DNA from: Anaerolineaceae bacterium
GTDB lineage: Bacteria; Chloroflexota; Anaerolineae; Anaerolineales; Anaerolineaceae
DNA: 64,000 nucleotides
NCBI GenBank assembly: GCA_016841365.1
Contig: JAENZI010000006.1
Coordinates: 1 to 64,000, forward strand
Reading direction: 5' to 3'
In this document: piece by piece, positions 63,713 to 64,000 of the stretch
Numbering within the stretch: the first letter of the stretch is position 1
Layout: each line of letters begins with the position of its first letter
Notes under the pieces: model-generated
What the model saw: only the letters and a program-made list of their open reading frames with translations
What the model was told of the DNA's origin: nothing
Database searches by the model: none
Position numbers and translations under genes: made by a program

Positions 63713-64000
63713 ATGTCAAAAATGATTGAGGTGGAAATCGACAGCGTGCGGGTCAGCCTGACCAATCAACAACGCATCGTGATCCTAAAAGAAGCCAACA
63801 AAGAACGCTACTTACCAATCTGGATTGGTCTCTATGAAGCTGAAGCAATCACAATTGCCTTGCAAGAGATTCAGGTTGCCAGGCCTCAGACCCATGACCT
63901 GTTAAAAACACTGATCCAATCACTCAACGCAAAATTGCTACAGGTTGAGATCATTTCGCTTTCCGATGATGTCTTTTATGGCAACTTGGTTTTAGAGATC
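63713..64000 (+). CDS. DUF151 (bifunctional nuclease family) protein, partial
   Basis: The gene runs off the window edge; 96 residues are visible. The start MSKMIEVEIDSVRV and then LPIWIGLYEAEAITIALQ, RPQTHDLLKTLI and DDVFYGNLVLEI match the N-terminal half of the DUF151 / bifunctional nuclease family, usually 140-200 residues. Family members in plants have RNase and DNase activity; in bacteria the role is unclear. AGGAG at six bases fixes the ATG. Confidence 0.88.
   Translation, partial: MSKMIEVEIDSVRVSLTNQQRIVILKEANKERYLPIWIGLYEAEAITIALQEIQVARPQTHDLLKTLIQSLNAKLLQVEIISLSDDVFYGNLVLEI

Overview
The window looks like one contiguous stretch of a Chloroflexota chromosome, most likely class Anaerolineae. 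This is inferred from gene content, not from a database search: a DUF2298 (Chlor_Arch_YYY) membrane protein, a fused ATP sulfurylase-APS kinase, a CIRCE-controlled groES-groEL operon, a CoaE-CdaA-YbbR run, LCP and L,D-transpeptidase wall enzymes, DUF711 and DUF151 proteins, and many signal-anchored or lipoprotein-like products with Thr/Pro-rich linkers. No outer-membrane or LPS genes are seen. No rRNA, tRNA, CRISPR array or intact mobile element was recognised.

Layout. 1-6.2 kb: sulfate activation, a GH2 beta-mannosidase, a lipoprotein and a YjbQ protein. 6.2-13 kb: a hemerythrin, then a tight plus-strand run (YgiQ radical SAM, SMI1/KNR4, cysteine peptidase-like protein, methyltransferase, YgbA-like protein), then a kinase-fold phosphotransferase with a nucleoside hydrolase. 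13-23 kb: gltX, a DUF2298 membrane protein, an L,D-transpeptidase, a membrane sensor, an LCP protein and a degenerate tyrosine recombinase. 23-34.1 kb: housekeeping genes tilS, coaE-cdaA-ybbR, der, lepB, a YacL-type PIN-TRAM protein, cysS and rlmB. 34.2-38.8 kb: ferritin, serS-DUF456, a duplicated membrane protein and a CAP-LysM protein.

38.8-43.2 kb is the most unusual part. A promoter with a perfect -35 box precedes a 32-codon reading frame with its own ribosome binding site. Two near-identical intrinsic terminators follow in tandem, then two more small reading frames with strong ribosome binding sites. After these come a double-GNAT acetyltransferase, an MFS exporter and a second double-GNAT acetyltransferase of exactly the same length, closed by a terminator. 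This reads as a leader-peptide attenuated, multi-layer controlled export/acetylation operon, possibly an inducible resistance locus.

43.3-64 kb: a second SpoU methyltransferase with DUF711, an ArsR-DUF2087 regulator with a visible promoter and operator, secreted proteins (parvulin-like lipoprotein, Gly-rich beta-helix protein), groES-groEL under CIRCE, two paralogous TPR proteins, a CopD-like protein with a Crp/Fnr regulator, pgl, a CbpA-type J-protein, PlsC, a HAD phosphatase, a HExxH protein, an OmpR-type regulator with a degenerate receiver, and the start of a DUF151 nuclease-family gene cut by the window edge.

A recurring feature is a TATAAT-like -10 box only 6-10 bases before the start codon (der, tilS, the CAP-LysM gene, the parvulin gene, a TPR gene, the LCP gene). 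These genes are probably transcribed as leaderless mRNAs, while many neighbours have ordinary ribosome binding sites.
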